From positions 1 through 56,106 of the forward strand of contig JAFRXH010000089.1 in assembly GCA_017437785.1 (NCBI GenBank): a stretch of 56,106 nt of DNA, in the 5' to 3' direction. The stretch comes from Lachnospiraceae bacterium. GTDB lineage: Bacteria; Bacillota; Clostridia; Lachnospirales; Lachnospiraceae. The stretch's first letter is position 1; the number at the start of each line of letters is the position of its first letter. The notes below the pieces were generated by a model. The model was not told where the DNA came from. It did not search any database and was given only the letters and a program-made list of their open reading frames with translations. This document shows positions 35,656 to 45,881 of this stretch, piece by piece. The translations under genes and the position numbers were made by a program.

Positions 35656-36795
35656 TTATTCCCCCTGCATGGCCGAAAGCTTCTCTTTTTTATACGCTGC
35701 AAAGCGCCCCTGATCAAGGGCATCGCGTATCTCTTCCATAAGATGGTTATAGAAATAAAGATTATGGAGCACACCAAGGCGCATGCCCAGCATTTCCTTC
35801 GCCTTAAGCAGATGTCTGATATATGCGCGCGAATACCTCTGGCACGCCGGACACTTACAGCCCTCTTCTATGGGTCTGTCATCCCTCTCATACTGTGCGT
35901 TCATCAGGTTTATCTTCCCATGTCCCGTATACATGTGCGCATGTCTTCCGTTCCTGGTGGGATATACGCAGTCAAAGAAGTCAACGCCGCGCTCCACCGC
36001 CTCCAGGATATTTGCGGGTGTGCCCACTCCCATCAGGTAAACAGGCTTATCCTTAGGCAGATAAGGTACGGTCTCATCCAGTATATAATACATCTGCTCG
36101 TGGCTCTCACCTACAGCGAGCCCGCCTATCGCATACCCCGGCAGATCAAGCTCCCTGATCCTTTTTGCGTGCTCTATGCGGATATCGGCGAATACCGCTC
36201 CCTGATTGATCCCGAAAAGCAGCTGGTCAGGATTCACGGTATCCTCACGCGCATTAAGTTCCTTCATTTTAACGATGCAGCGCTCAAGCCATCTGGTAGT
36301 CCTGTCCACCGACGGCTGCACATAAGCGCGCTCTGCCAATGCAGGCGGGCACTCGTCAAAAGCCATGGCTATGGTAGAGCCCAGATTCGACTGTATCTGC
36401 ATGCTCTCTTCCGGTCCCATAAAGATCTTATGTCCGTCTATATGCGACTGGAAGGTCACTCCCTCTTCCTTTATCTTGCGCAGGCCTGCCAGTGAAAACA
36501 CCTGAAATCCGCCGGAATCCGTAAGGATCGGCCGTTCCCAGCTCATGAACTTATTCAGTCCGCCCATGGCTTTGACCACTTCGTCACCCGGACGCACATG
36601 CAGATGATAGGTGTTGGAAAGCTCCACCTGCGTGCCTATACGCTCCAGATCTTCCGTCGATACCGCACCTTTGATAGCACCCACAGTGCCCACGTTCATA
36701 AACACCGGAGTCTGTATGGTGCCGTGGACCGTCTCCATCACGGCACGCTTTGCCCTGCCTTCCGTTGCCAGGACCTGATATCTCATCTTTTCCAT
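35656..36795 (-). CDS. tgt: Queuine tRNA-ribosyltransferase
   Basis: A 379-residue enzyme that exchanges guanine 34 of GUN-anticodon tRNAs for the queuine precursor. TDSGGFQVFSL, the catalytic-Asp region FDCVYPTRNGRHAHMYT and the zinc site CKCPACQR with a later His (VLHNLYFYNHLM) are diagnostic. I chose ATG 36795 (AAAGGTGG upstream); the frame continues 16 codons without a binding site. queA is not adjacent on the upstream side, where a divergent zinc-ribbon gene lies. Confidence 0.96.
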   Translation of the reverse strand: MEKMRYQVLATEGRAKRAVMETVHGTIQTPVFMNVGTVGAIKGAVSTEDLERIGTQVELSNTYHLHVRPGDEVVKAMGGLNKFMSWERPILTDSGGFQVFSLAGLRKIKEEGVTFQSHIDGHKIFMGPEESMQIQSNLGSTIAMAFDECPPALAERAYVQPSVDRTTRWLERCIVKMKELNAREDTVNPDQLLFGINQGAVFADIRIEHAKRIRELDLPGYAIGGLAVGESHEQMYYILDETVPYLPKDKPVYLMGVGTPANILEAVERGVDFFDCVYPTRNGRHAHMYTGHGKINLMNAQYERDDRPIEEGCKCPACQRYSRAYIRHLLKAKEMLGMRLGVLHNLYFYNHLMEEIRDALDQGRFAAYKKEKLSAMQGE

Positions 36796-36899
36796 AAATA
36801 TATTTCCACCTTTAAACACATAATAGATGCATTGCATTAGCATACCACAAACGCCGGCTTAAATCTACGCAGATTAGCAAAAAAGCAACCGTCCGCGTA

Positions 36900-36929
36900 T
36901 GGTCATCCCGGGTATTATTGATGTATAAT
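36900..36929 (+). promoter_or_regulatory. Promoter of the zinc-ribbon membrane protein operon
   Basis: TGGTCA, 18-bp spacer, perfect TATAAT (36924-36929). The start codon is about 34 bp downstream behind AGGAGGG. Confidence 0.55.
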
Positions 36930-36962
36930 ATCAAACATCGTTACCTGATACAGGAGGGAAAT

Positions 36963-38594
36963 ATGATCGCATGTCCCAAATGCGGAGCAGAACTGCATTT
37001 TGATATCACCACACAGAGATTAACCTGCTCATTCTGCGGCATATCCCAGTCTCCGGATGATAACGCTTCCCCGGGACTTTATGCCGATGAGGAAAAATAC
37101 GGCTCTTCCGACAGCCGGCAGATGAACGTCATCCTGTACAGCTGTCCGCAGTGCGGCGGCAGTATCTATTCGACCGATGAGTCCGTAAACGGCTTTTGCA
37201 GCTATTGCGGATCCAACGTAATGCTTTCATCACGCATGTCAAAGATGCGCTATCCGCGTTTTATCGCTCCCTTTAAGATCGATAAGGCTGCCTGCAAGCA
37301 GCGATATCTTAACCATATAAAAAATTCCTTCTTCACTCCAAAGGAACTTAAGGATCCTGAGTATCTTGACCGTTTCCGCGGTATATACATGACCTACTGG
37401 GGTTATGACGTGGAAGTCAGCGGCTTCATCTCCCTCGACGGTGAAAAAACAGAGCGTAACGGTCTGTATCTGGATACTGACAAATATAAATGCAGGGGCT
37501 GGCTCACAACGGAGTATAAAGGCGTCTTCTACGATGCCTCCTCTTCCTTTGAGGATCACTACAGTGAACGGCTGGCTCCTTTTGACTATAATTCGCTGGT
37601 TGCCTTCAACCCTTCCTACTTAAGCGGATTTTATGCGGATATGCCTGATCTGGCCGATACGGTCTACGAAGACAATGCCCTGTTCATCTGCAAGGAAAAT
37701 GCCTTCCGCTCCGTTCACCTGCAAAAGTATTTTCCTTCGCTGCATTTTGACGCATCCCAGATAGATCAGTTCACAAAAACCCTGGATGCACGCACGCGCA
37801 TGCCTTATACCACCTTCTTTCCCGTCTGGTTCTTATCATATAGGAAGAACGACAGGGTAGCCTATGCCGTGGTTAACGGCCAGACCGGCCGTATAGTCAG
37901 TGATATGCCTGTGGATAAAAATAAATTCATACTTTCGGGACTGCTTATATCCGTCCCCATTTTCATACTGCTGTGCCTGCTGCCTTCGATGCCGCTCAAT
38001 GCCATGATGCTTACCGGAGATATCTTTTCATTATCCTCCGTACTCATGCTCTACTACATGACAAAGGAAGTTTTCATACGCAAATACCGCCTCTACGATA
38101 AAGGCTATCTCAGCAAGCATGACCGGCTGAATTATAAGTACATCCTTAAAATGGAGGCCGATGCACAATGGCAGAAAAAAGGCAACGAAGGCCGGCTGTG
38201 GATAGCGATCATCTGCGCCGCCATATGCCTGCCGGTACTGCTCAAATCTCTTGCCGGGATGAAGATGCTTAATGCACTGGTCCTGTCAGGTTTTATGACC
38301 GTTTTACTTTCCATTGCCGCAATATGGTGCATCAGCCGCGTATTTCATATGGCCGGCAAGAGCAGGTGGATACTGTCAGGTTCCTTATTCCTCATACTCT
38401 TATCATCCATCCTGGGATACTACATAGGTATAAAGCACGCCTACAGCACCTTTGCATATTACACCATATTCTCCTGCCAGATGGCGGGAAATCTGCTGGC
38501 ACAGCATACCGTGCTGTCGCAATATAACATACTTACAACACGTCCTTTAAAACAGCTCGACAGACAGGGAGGAAATGACGATGCGTGGGATTAA
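36963..38594 (+). CDS. Double zinc-ribbon membrane protein, function unknown (543 aa)
   Basis: Two N-terminal zinc ribbons are visible: Cys4/Cys7 with Cys22/Cys25, and Cys61/Cys64 with Cys79/Cys82 (CPQCGG, CSYCG). A soluble region of about 220 residues follows, with PRFIAPFKIDKAACKQRY and FRGIYMTYWGYDVEV. This region is like the beta-rich domain of other bacterial zinc-ribbon/TFIIB-type membrane proteins. About six hydrophobic segments fill residues 315-530. Start ATG 36963 has a perfect AGGAGGG site, so the extra 15 codons upstream are not used. It overlaps the next small membrane gene. The family is uncharacterised as far as I know. Confidence 0.75.
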   Translation: MIACPKCGAELHFDITTQRLTCSFCGISQSPDDNASPGLYADEEKYGSSDSRQMNVILYSCPQCGGSIYSTDESVNGFCSYCGSNVMLSSRMSKMRYPRFIAPFKIDKAACKQRYLNHIKNSFFTPKELKDPEYLDRFRGIYMTYWGYDVEVSGFISLDGEKTERNGLYLDTDKYKCRGWLTTEYKGVFYDASSSFEDHYSERLAPFDYNSLVAFNPSYLSGFYADMPDLADTVYEDNALFICKENAFRSVHLQKYFPSLHFDASQIDQFTKTLDARTRMPYTTFFPVWFLSYRKNDRVAYAVVNGQTGRIVSDMPVDKNKFILSGLLISVPIFILLCLLPSMPLNAMMLTGDIFSLSSVLMLYYMTKEVFIRKYRLYDKGYLSKHDRLNYKYILKMEADAQWQKKGNEGRLWIAIICAAICLPVLLKSLAGMKMLNALVLSGFMTVLLSIAAIWCISRVFHMAGKSRWILSGSLFLILLSSILGYYIGIKHAYSTFAYYTIFSCQMAGNLLAQHTVLSQYNILTTRPLKQLDRQGGNDDAWD

Positions 38595-38916
38595 GATCTA
38601 TATACTGATATCAGTACTGAGTTTTCTGATGCTCTACCTGCTGGTAGATACCGAGATAAAGACCGGTTCTGTCCCCTTGGGAACAGAAGCCGCGGCCGAA
38701 GCAGAGGCGGAAAGCTCTCCCGTTTCAAAGATCGCAGCAAATGCGCTTATGTCGCTTTGCATCGCATATACTTTTAACCTGCTTATCATCATAATGAAGA
38801 AGCGTGAGAAGCCTGTAAGCGATGATCAGCTTCTGTGCGGCAGCTGCAGCAGCTTTGTGATAGAAAAAGCGGAGACGGAGTATCTGGGAAGATCCCAAAA
38901 ACTCCGTCCGCTGTGA
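38581..38916 (+). CDS. Small membrane protein partner (111 aa, function unknown)
   Basis: Two hydrophobic segments (about residues 4-23, IKIYILISVLSFLMLYLLV, and 58-76, NALMSLCIAYTFNLLIIIM) with an Ala/Glu-rich loop between them (EAAAEAEAESS). The C-terminal tail carries a C-G-S-C pair (LLCGSCSSFVIEK), perhaps half a zinc site. I chose ATG 38581, 8 nt after GGAGG; the ATG two codons earlier is too close. The start lies inside the end of the zinc-ribbon protein gene, so the two are coupled and may form one membrane complex. I do not recognise the family. Confidence 0.65.
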   Translation: MRGIKIYILISVLSFLMLYLLVDTEIKTGSVPLGTEAAAEAEAESSPVSKIAANALMSLCIAYTFNLLIIIMKKREKPVSDDQLLCGSCSSFVIEKAETEYLGRSQKLRPL

Positions 38917-38925
38917 TAGTACTTC

Positions 38926-40296
38926 TTAATCTGCCGTAAATATCATTACCGTTCCTTCGGGTATATGCTCAAATTCCGACTCCGTTACGGTAACTCTCAG
39001 CTCATCACCCTTGCGCTCGAGGGTCGCGCTGAAACGAAGCTTATCGTTTACATAGCCCTGGTTAATGCTTAGCTTATCACCACTCATATCTATATTGGCA
39101 TAAGCCTCTATCCCGCAGAGCCGGTATACTTCAAACACCAGATAATACCCGCCCGTCTGGGGATCGGCCTGAGATATATCCAGAGTACTTATCCCATCAT
39201 CCTTACTTATCCAGCTGCCCAGGAACTCTTTATCCATATCCCCGTATACCGCAGGATCCCTTTCTACATCCGGGGCCCCGGTGGCAACCTGATTAAAATA
39301 CCCGTACGCAAAGTAGGGATAATGTATAATATTGCTTATCTCACCGTCACCGTTAGTATATACCTCAACCAGACCGGGGGAATAGCATCCCGAATGTGCC
39401 CACTGCTCCATGCCCGCATATTCGTATACCACGGCATTGAACGGATATCCGTTATCACAAAATGCATAGCCTGCTGCCCTTGCCGTAATACTGCCTTCCA
39501 GATCAAACTCTTCAAATACCGGCACCACTTCCTGCAGCGTGCAGCTGTCACCGTATTCGGAGAACTGCAGCGCAAAGAAACTGTCATTGGTTCTTTTAAC
39601 ACCGCCCATATTAAAGCCGCGCTCTCCCATCTTCGGGCTTTCTTCCCAGTCCCTTTCAAATAACCAGCACCCGAAACTTACCTGACGGTCCTCAAGCATA
39701 ATGCTGTGTCCAAGCTCTGATAAGCCGTTTCCCATCTCCTGGATAAAGAGTCTGTCACAGCCTTCATCATTAGCCAGCATTATCAGGTAGTCAATACTTC
39801 CTCCGTTGTTATTGAACGGAAAACCATCGGTCGATCCCTTTCCGGTAAAGCGCAGCATACAGTACTGCTGCGGTGCGGCATCATACGGGGATAACAGTTC
39901 GAAGCTGTAATATGCCTCTTCTGCAGCATAAGCCATATGATATGTTGCGCTCATATCAGATGCATCAAAAGTAAGCGTATCGTTCAGAAGTTCCACCGGC
40001 TGTATCTTATTGTCGCCCTCGTGCAAAAGCCAGGTCCCGTCCAGATAACCTGCTATCTCATCCTTTGAAGCATGATATGCTTTCGTAAATCCAGACTCCG
40101 CTTCCGGTGTGGGTGTGGGGCTTACTTCTACCACCGGATCAGGCTTATCCGGTTCCTCAGTCGGCTCGGGTGCCTTTTCCGTCGGCGTTGCAGATGCATC
40201 GGCATCATAGCTGCCCCTGGATGATCCTTGATCTGATGTACAGCCCGCCAGCAAAGCAAAACACAAAAGCAGAGTGCCCACTATCTTCTTTTTCAT
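38926..40296 (-). CDS. Extracytoplasmic lipoprotein, function unknown (456 aa)
   Basis: The N-terminus MKKKIVGTLLLCFALLAGC is a lipoprotein signal with the lipobox LLAGC, so the mature protein is anchored at Cys19 outside the membrane. A Pro/Thr/Glu-rich linker follows to about residue 70 (TPTEKAPEPTEEPDKP). The remainder is beta-rich with many aromatic residues, with no family I recognise; two regions describing similar strands (YLDGTWLLHEGDNKIQ; FLGSWISKDDGISTLDI) may be related lipocalin-like repeats. I chose ATG 40296 (GGGAGGAG upstream). The gene stands alone and converges with the small membrane protein gene 10 bp away. Confidence 0.75.
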   Translation of the reverse strand: MKKKIVGTLLLCFALLAGCTSDQGSSRGSYDADASATPTEKAPEPTEEPDKPDPVVEVSPTPTPEAESGFTKAYHASKDEIAGYLDGTWLLHEGDNKIQPVELLNDTLTFDASDMSATYHMAYAAEEAYYSFELLSPYDAAPQQYCMLRFTGKGSTDGFPFNNNGGSIDYLIMLANDEGCDRLFIQEMGNGLSELGHSIMLEDRQVSFGCWLFERDWEESPKMGERGFNMGGVKRTNDSFFALQFSEYGDSCTLQEVVPVFEEFDLEGSITARAAGYAFCDNGYPFNAVVYEYAGMEQWAHSGCYSPGLVEVYTNGDGEISNIIHYPYFAYGYFNQVATGAPDVERDPAVYGDMDKEFLGSWISKDDGISTLDISQADPQTGGYYLVFEVYRLCGIEAYANIDMSGDKLSINQGYVNDKLRFSATLERKGDELRVTVTESEFEHIPEGTVMIFTAD

Positions 40297-40399
40297 TATA
40301 ACTCCTCCCTCACAAAAAGCTGCAGATATTATTACTCCTGCTGCATTGCACATTATAATCCATGGGATTTTTGCGGTCAAGGAACTAAGGCTTTGCAGC

Positions 40400-40428
40400 T
40401 TGCCATTATCTTTTGTGCATGTTATACT
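40400..40428 (+). promoter_or_regulatory. Promoter of aroC
   Basis: TTGCCA, exactly 17 bp, TATACT with an extended TGn element (TGT before TATACT). About 75 bp upstream of the start codon. Confidence 0.7.
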
Positions 40429-40500
40429 CGCCCACGGAATAAATCAAGGTATTTACAGATTCATGAAACTCATTTAAATAATAAAGCGAGGTAACAGAAA

Positions 40501-41592
40501 ATGCCCGGATCAACTTTCGGAACCTTATTCAGAGTAAGTACGTGGGGAGAATCACACGGCCCGGCGCTGGGCTGCGTGATAGACGGCTGCCCTGCCGGCC
40601 TTACGCTTAATGAAGAACTGATACAGCCTTATCTTGACCGCCGCAAGCCCGGCACTTCAGCCATGACCACGGCCAGAAGTGAGGCCGATAAGGTCAGGAT
40701 CCTTTCCGGAGTATTCGAAGGCCGTACCACAGGTACTCCGATCTCGCTGATGATAGAAAACACTTCACAGATATCAAAAGACTACGGAAATCTCTCCGAT
40801 ACCTTCCGTCCCGGGCATGCAGATTATGGCTTCTACACTAAATACGGGCACCGCGATTATCGCGGAGGCGGACGCAGCTCCGGGCGCGAAACTGCCGCAC
40901 GCGTTGCTGCAGGCGCTGTAGCTGCACTCATCCTTGAAAACTACGGTATAAGGCTCAGGGCATACACTACCGCGATAGGCCCGGTTGCATTAAGCGACGG
41001 CCTTGCCGATAAGTTAAGCCTTGATGAGATATCCGCCCTCAGTACAAATGCAGCATGCATGCCGGATGAAGATAGCGCTGCTGCCGCACTCAAAGCCGTA
41101 GAAGCCGCCCGTGCCGAATGCGATTCTTTAGGCGGTATCGTAGAATGCCGGATCGAAGGCGTTCCTGCCGGCATCGGTGAGCCTGTATTCGATAAACTTG
41201 ATGCTATGCTGGGCCATGCCCTCTTCTCTATCGGTGCGGTTAAAGCCGTAGAGATAGGCGACGGGATAAAGGCCGCCGCCGCAAAGGGCAGCGAAAACAA
41301 TGACCGCATGCGCATGAAGGACGGTGATGTAAGCTTTGATACAAATCATGCCGGCGGTATACTTGGCGGCATCTCTAACGGTAATACCATCCTGGCACGT
41401 GCTTATTTTAAGCCCACGCCATCCATCTATCAGCCGCAGGATACCGTAAATGAAAAAGGTGAGGACATAAGCCTCACCATAAAGGGCCGCCACGATCCGG
41501 TGGTCGTTCCCAGAGCAGTCGTGGTAGTCGAAGCGATGTGCGCCATCACCCTGCTGGATCTTTATCTGCAGAACCGCAATTCACGCATATAA
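40501..41592 (+). CDS. aroC: Chorismate synthase
   Basis: A 363-residue FMN-dependent enzyme, last step of the shikimate pathway (EPSP to chorismate). The family signature GESHGPALGCVIDGCPAG is near the N-terminus. RPGHADYGFYTKYGHRDYRGGGRSS is split over the active site, and HAGGILGGISNG and RHDPVVVPRAV lie further on. Length is standard. GAGGT lies about 10 nt before the start. Its stop codon directly adjoins the palindromic repeat at 41593, which may serve as its 3'-end hairpin. Confidence 0.97.
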   Translation: MPGSTFGTLFRVSTWGESHGPALGCVIDGCPAGLTLNEELIQPYLDRRKPGTSAMTTARSEADKVRILSGVFEGRTTGTPISLMIENTSQISKDYGNLSDTFRPGHADYGFYTKYGHRDYRGGGRSSGRETAARVAAGAVAALILENYGIRLRAYTTAIGPVALSDGLADKLSLDEISALSTNAACMPDEDSAAAALKAVEAARAECDSLGGIVECRIEGVPAGIGEPVFDKLDAMLGHALFSIGAVKAVEIGDGIKAAAAKGSENNDRMRMKDGDVSFDTNHAGGILGGISNGNTILARAYFKPTPSIYQPQDTVNEKGEDISLTIKGRHDPVVVPRAVVVVEAMCAITLLDLYLQNRNSRI

Positions 41593-41633
41593 TGCGGATG
41601 GGTACAGGGGACGGTTCTCTGTACCCATCCGCA
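41593..41633. repeat. Dispersed palindromic repeat, copy 3 (perfect)
   Basis: TGCGGATGGGTACAG and CTGTACCCATCCGCA are perfectly complementary 15-bp arms around GGGACGGTTCT. The element begins immediately after the aroC stop codon and ends 6 bp before the stop of the convergent lactonase gene, so it fills the whole intergenic space. Its core is identical to copy 2 over 31 bases. Confidence 0.9.
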
Positions 41634-41638
41634 ATTTC

Positions 41639-42688
41639 TCACCCCAGCTTATGGAATACTACGCAATTGGGCTGCTGGATCTTTATCTCTTTGGTATTCA
41701 TTACCAGCGTATGCTTTTCCAGATCAACCGCAAAGAATGTCATGGTATTGTTTTCGTGGTTTAAGGAAACCAGATGTTTGTTATCCGGGAATAATGCCGC
41801 ATCCTTGGGATAATCACCGCTGATCGGCAGCGTAAACAGCTTGCTTAAAAGGCCGCTCTTCTGGTCTATGGCAAAGATGCTCACACTGTTATCACCGGCA
41901 CTAGAACATACCAGGTATTTAAAATCATTTGACAGATTAAGTGCCGAAGCCGCGGAATTTCCCGCATGATAATCATTCAGCGTGGGCACGGACTGTATCT
42001 TCTCAAACTCCGGATTGTCACCGTCTTCGTAATATCTGTATACCGATATCGAATTGCTGGCTTCGTGGATTATATATATGAACTGTCCGTCTTTTGATAT
42101 CTTTATATGGCGGGGTCCCGAATACTGCTCGGCATGTATGATATCCACCATCTTTAGTTTTCCCTGTGCATGATCCACCTTATATACCTTGGTGTGATCC
42201 AGTCCCAGATCGGCCGCAAGCAGGTACTTGTTATCACGTGTCATCTTAACACAGTTGACATGGGGGCGGAAATTCTTATCGGCCACGCTGCCTATTCCCT
42301 TATGATATACCTCGTCGGTTATCTCCCCTATCTTTCCGTCTTCGTCCAATCGTAAAACGGTTATCTTACCATCGTGGTATCCTGCCACGAAAAGGAAACG
42401 GTCACGGTAATCCGTTGAGAGATAGCAGCCTCTCATTCCGTTTATAGATGCTGCGGATATAGTCTCCAGCGTACCGTCCTTTTTGATATTATAGGCTTCC
42501 ACGCCCTGATCCGTAATGGAATACAGCACCTTACGGTTGTGCGATATGGTCACGTAAGAAGAATTGCTTATCTGCACCTGCTCCTTCTCGGTGAACTTTC
42601 CTGCCTCCATATCCACGTCATATACACGCATCCCCACCTTGCTGCCCTGGGTATAACAGGATACGTATGCCACATATTTCCCTGCCAT
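41639..42688 (-). CDS. Lactonase family beta-propeller protein (6-phosphogluconolactonase-like)
   Basis: A 349-residue protein of the YbhE/Pgl beta-propeller family, with repeated strands such as YVTISHNRKVLYSI, GCYLSTDYRDRFLFVAGYHDG, RPHVNCVKMTRDNKYLLAADLG and GPRHIKISKDGQFIYIIHE. Characterised relatives hydrolyse 6-phosphogluconolactone or act on carboxy-cis,cis-muconate lactones. The exact substrate here is not certain. I chose ATG 42688 with GAGGTG before it; a GTG three codons earlier is the alternative. It follows the citrate synthase gene by 5 bp. Confidence 0.85.
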   Translation of the reverse strand: MAGKYVAYVSCYTQGSKVGMRVYDVDMEAGKFTEKEQVQISNSSYVTISHNRKVLYSITDQGVEAYNIKKDGTLETISAASINGMRGCYLSTDYRDRFLFVAGYHDGKITVLRLDEDGKIGEITDEVYHKGIGSVADKNFRPHVNCVKMTRDNKYLLAADLGLDHTKVYKVDHAQGKLKMVDIIHAEQYSGPRHIKISKDGQFIYIIHEASNSISVYRYYEDGDNPEFEKIQSVPTLNDYHAGNSAASALNLSNDFKYLVCSSAGDNSVSIFAIDQKSGLLSKLFTLPISGDYPKDAALFPDNKHLVSLNHENNTMTFFAVDLEKHTLVMNTKEIKIQQPNCVVFHKLG

Positions 42689-42693
42689 TATGC

Positions 42694-44067
42694 TCACCTC
42701 TTTTCTAAGGCTGTATACTCTCTGTGCTTTCCCACATACTTATATGCAGGTCTTATTATCTTTCCTTTATTTACCAGTTCTTCCAGACGGTGTGCACTCC
42801 ACCCCGATATCCTGGCTATAGCAAACATTGGCGTAAAGAGTTCTTCGGGGATGCCCAGCATGCTGTATAAAAAGCCGCTGTAGAAATCAACATTGGCACA
42901 TACGGGCTTAAATACCCTCCTTGACTTTGTTATCAGTTCGGCTGCGATGCGCTCTACCGAATCATACAGTTCAAACTCAGCCATGCGGCCCTTTTCCTCT
43001 GCCAGCATTCTGGTGCAGTCCTTTAAGATAACCTTTCTGGGATCGGAAAGCGTATAGATCGCATGTCCCATACCGTATATCAGACCGCTCTTATCAAAGC
43101 CTTCCTTCTTAAGGAGCTTTTCAAGATAATCGGCTATCGCCGCCTCGTCGGAGTAATCGCTGACATGGTCCTTCATATCCCGAAACATCTGCTGCACCTT
43201 AAGATTAGCGCCGCCGTGCTTGGGACCTTTAAGCGAAGCTATAGCTGCTGCTATCGCAGAGTAAGTATCCGTTCCCGAGGAGGTTACCACATGCGTGGTA
43301 AACGTTGAATTATTACCTCCGCCATGCTCTGCGTGGAGCACCAGCGCCGTATCTAAAACAGCAGCCTCAAGCGGCGTAAACTGCCCGTCAAGCCTTAACA
43401 TATGCAGGATATTCTCTGCCGTTGAATAATCCTTCTTCGGAGTCTTGATCAGCAGGTTCTTGTTCAGATCAAAGTGACGGTAGCCATGATAAGCATATAC
43501 CGAAATGAGCGGTGTCTTGCCTATCATCTGCAGACACTGTCTTAATACATTGGGTACCGATGTATCCTCGGGATTGGCATCGAACGAATAAAGGCTCAAT
43601 ATCGCTTTCTGCAGCGAATTCATTATATTTATGCTTGGATTATGCAGGATGACATCTCTTACAAAATCACCGGAAAGCTCCTGCAGGTCGGTAAGTATGG
43701 CCTTAAAGCTCTCAAACTGTTTTTCATTGGGAAGAGAACCGAAAAGCAGCAGATATGTTATCTCCTCAAAGGCGTAACGCTTGCCCTTATTGCCTTCCAC
43801 AAGATCGTTCACATTGATGCCCTGGTAATAAAGCTCTCCCTCAGCCGGAAGCTTGACTCCGTCCACGACCTTGCTGCCGTTGACATCCGATATCTCGGTA
43901 AGTCCGGTGAGCACGCCTTTACCGTTTGAATCACGCAGGCCCCTCTTTACATCATACTCCAGATAAAGATTCTGGTCTATCTCGCCCGAAGCCATGCAAT
44001 AATTGACCAGTTCGTTGAAGAGCTCGTTCCTGTCCTCGCTCAGTTCCATCATTGAATTCTGATACAT
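42694..44067 (-). CDS. gltA: Citrate synthase
   Basis: A 457-residue citrate/2-methylcitrate synthase family enzyme (oxaloacetate plus acetyl-CoA to citrate). The active-site regions HAEHGGGNNSTFTTHVV, GPKHGGANLKV, GMGHAIYTLSDPR and the Asp in NVDFYSGFLYSMLG are present. The N-terminal about 50 residues are an extra helical segment seen in many clostridial forms. The start ATG 44067 has AGAGGT upstream. It lies 21 bp after trpS and 5 bp before the lactonase. In an anaerobe it probably supplies 2-oxoglutarate for glutamate. A methylcitrate role cannot be ruled out. Confidence 0.92.
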   Translation of the reverse strand: MYQNSMMELSEDRNELFNELVNYCMASGEIDQNLYLEYDVKRGLRDSNGKGVLTGLTEISDVNGSKVVDGVKLPAEGELYYQGINVNDLVEGNKGKRYAFEEITYLLLFGSLPNEKQFESFKAILTDLQELSGDFVRDVILHNPSINIMNSLQKAILSLYSFDANPEDTSVPNVLRQCLQMIGKTPLISVYAYHGYRHFDLNKNLLIKTPKKDYSTAENILHMLRLDGQFTPLEAAVLDTALVLHAEHGGGNNSTFTTHVVTSSGTDTYSAIAAAIASLKGPKHGGANLKVQQMFRDMKDHVSDYSDEAAIADYLEKLLKKEGFDKSGLIYGMGHAIYTLSDPRKVILKDCTRMLAEEKGRMAEFELYDSVERIAAELITKSRRVFKPVCANVDFYSGFLYSMLGIPEELFTPMFAIARISGWSAHRLEELVNKGKIIRPAYKYVGKHREYTALEKR

Positions 44068-44088
44068 CGCCTATACCTCTGTCAAAAC

Positions 44089-45195
<1,107 letters not shown>

Positions 45196-45208
45196 ATATG
45201 TTCTCCTC

Positions 45209-45754
45209 TCATTTCTTCCTAAGAAGTTTTGCTTTTATATACGAAACGGTATATTCTTCCCCGTACTTTGCATTCATCTTAAGCAGATGCTCCAGTATCT
45301 TCTGTGTTGTGGGATGCAAGAATCTGCTGATATCACCTTTGTTATAATACTCAAGCGGCGAAGCATCCGTATAGGCTTCCTTCTGGTATATCTTGCAGGC
45401 CGCCAGCCTGTCCATGAACATCTCAACTATATAGCGGTTGGGCATGCGCGCGGGGATAGCTTTTACTTCCCCTGTGTCCTTATCCCTTATCGGATAATCT
45501 ATCCAGTACTCAAAATGATGTTTGTTCCTGCCCTTGTGATGCAGCCAGGCAGATGAATAGCCGATCGCTTCACGCTCGGCTACATTGGGACTTCTGAATC
45601 CCTGATAATACTTTGCCCCCGGTAAGAACTCCGTAAGTGAATACTTCGACAGATCATGGGTAAGCCCCTGAACATAAAGCCCTACCTTAAAGCATCCTTT
45701 CATCACCTCTATGCGATGTTCGGTTATAGTCTTAAAATGTTCCCATGCTTTCAT
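45209..45754 (-). CDS. DUF5662 family protein
   Basis: A 181-residue soluble protein that matches, from memory, the uncharacterised DUF5662 family. The N-terminal helix [20 protein letters not shown] leads to [13 protein letters not shown], with a His-Asp pair. Later [19 protein letters not shown] has clustered histidines. The His/Asp arrangement suggests a metal-binding HD-like fold, which is inference. I chose ATG 45754, 6 nt after AGGGTG. It lies 13 bp upstream of trpS in the same direction. A possible TATTAT -10 lies about 32 bp upstream on the minus strand. Confidence 0.8.
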   Translation of the reverse strand: MKAWEHFKTITEHRIEVMKGCFKVGLYVQGLTHDLSKYSLTEFLPGAKYYQGFRSPNVAEREAIGYSSAWLHHKGRNKHHFEYWIDYPIRDKDTGEVKAIPARMPNRYIVEMFMDRLAACKIYQKEAYTDASPLEYYNKGDISRFLHPTTQKILEHLLKMNAKYGEEYTVSYIKAKLLRKK

Positions 45755-45799
45755 AATGATCACCCTTTCTCATAAAATGATATAATACCATAAATAAGC

Positions 45800-45828
45800 T
45801 TGTATTTAAAGTGATAATTTTTTATAAT
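45800..45828 (+). promoter_or_regulatory. Promoter of the DUF1292 gene
   Basis: TTGTAT, 17-bp AT-rich spacer, perfect TATAAT (45823-45828). The start codon lies about 54 bp downstream behind GGGAGG. Confidence 0.7.
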
Positions 45829-45881
45829 ACCTAAAAGAGCGTTATGCGCCGAAGAATCCTTATCTGGGAGGAATACATAAG

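Noticed and set aside
41538-41813. Short plus-strand ORF running through the palindrome at 41593
   Set aside because: It is only the translated palindrome plus antisense of the lactonase gene; no ribosome binding site.
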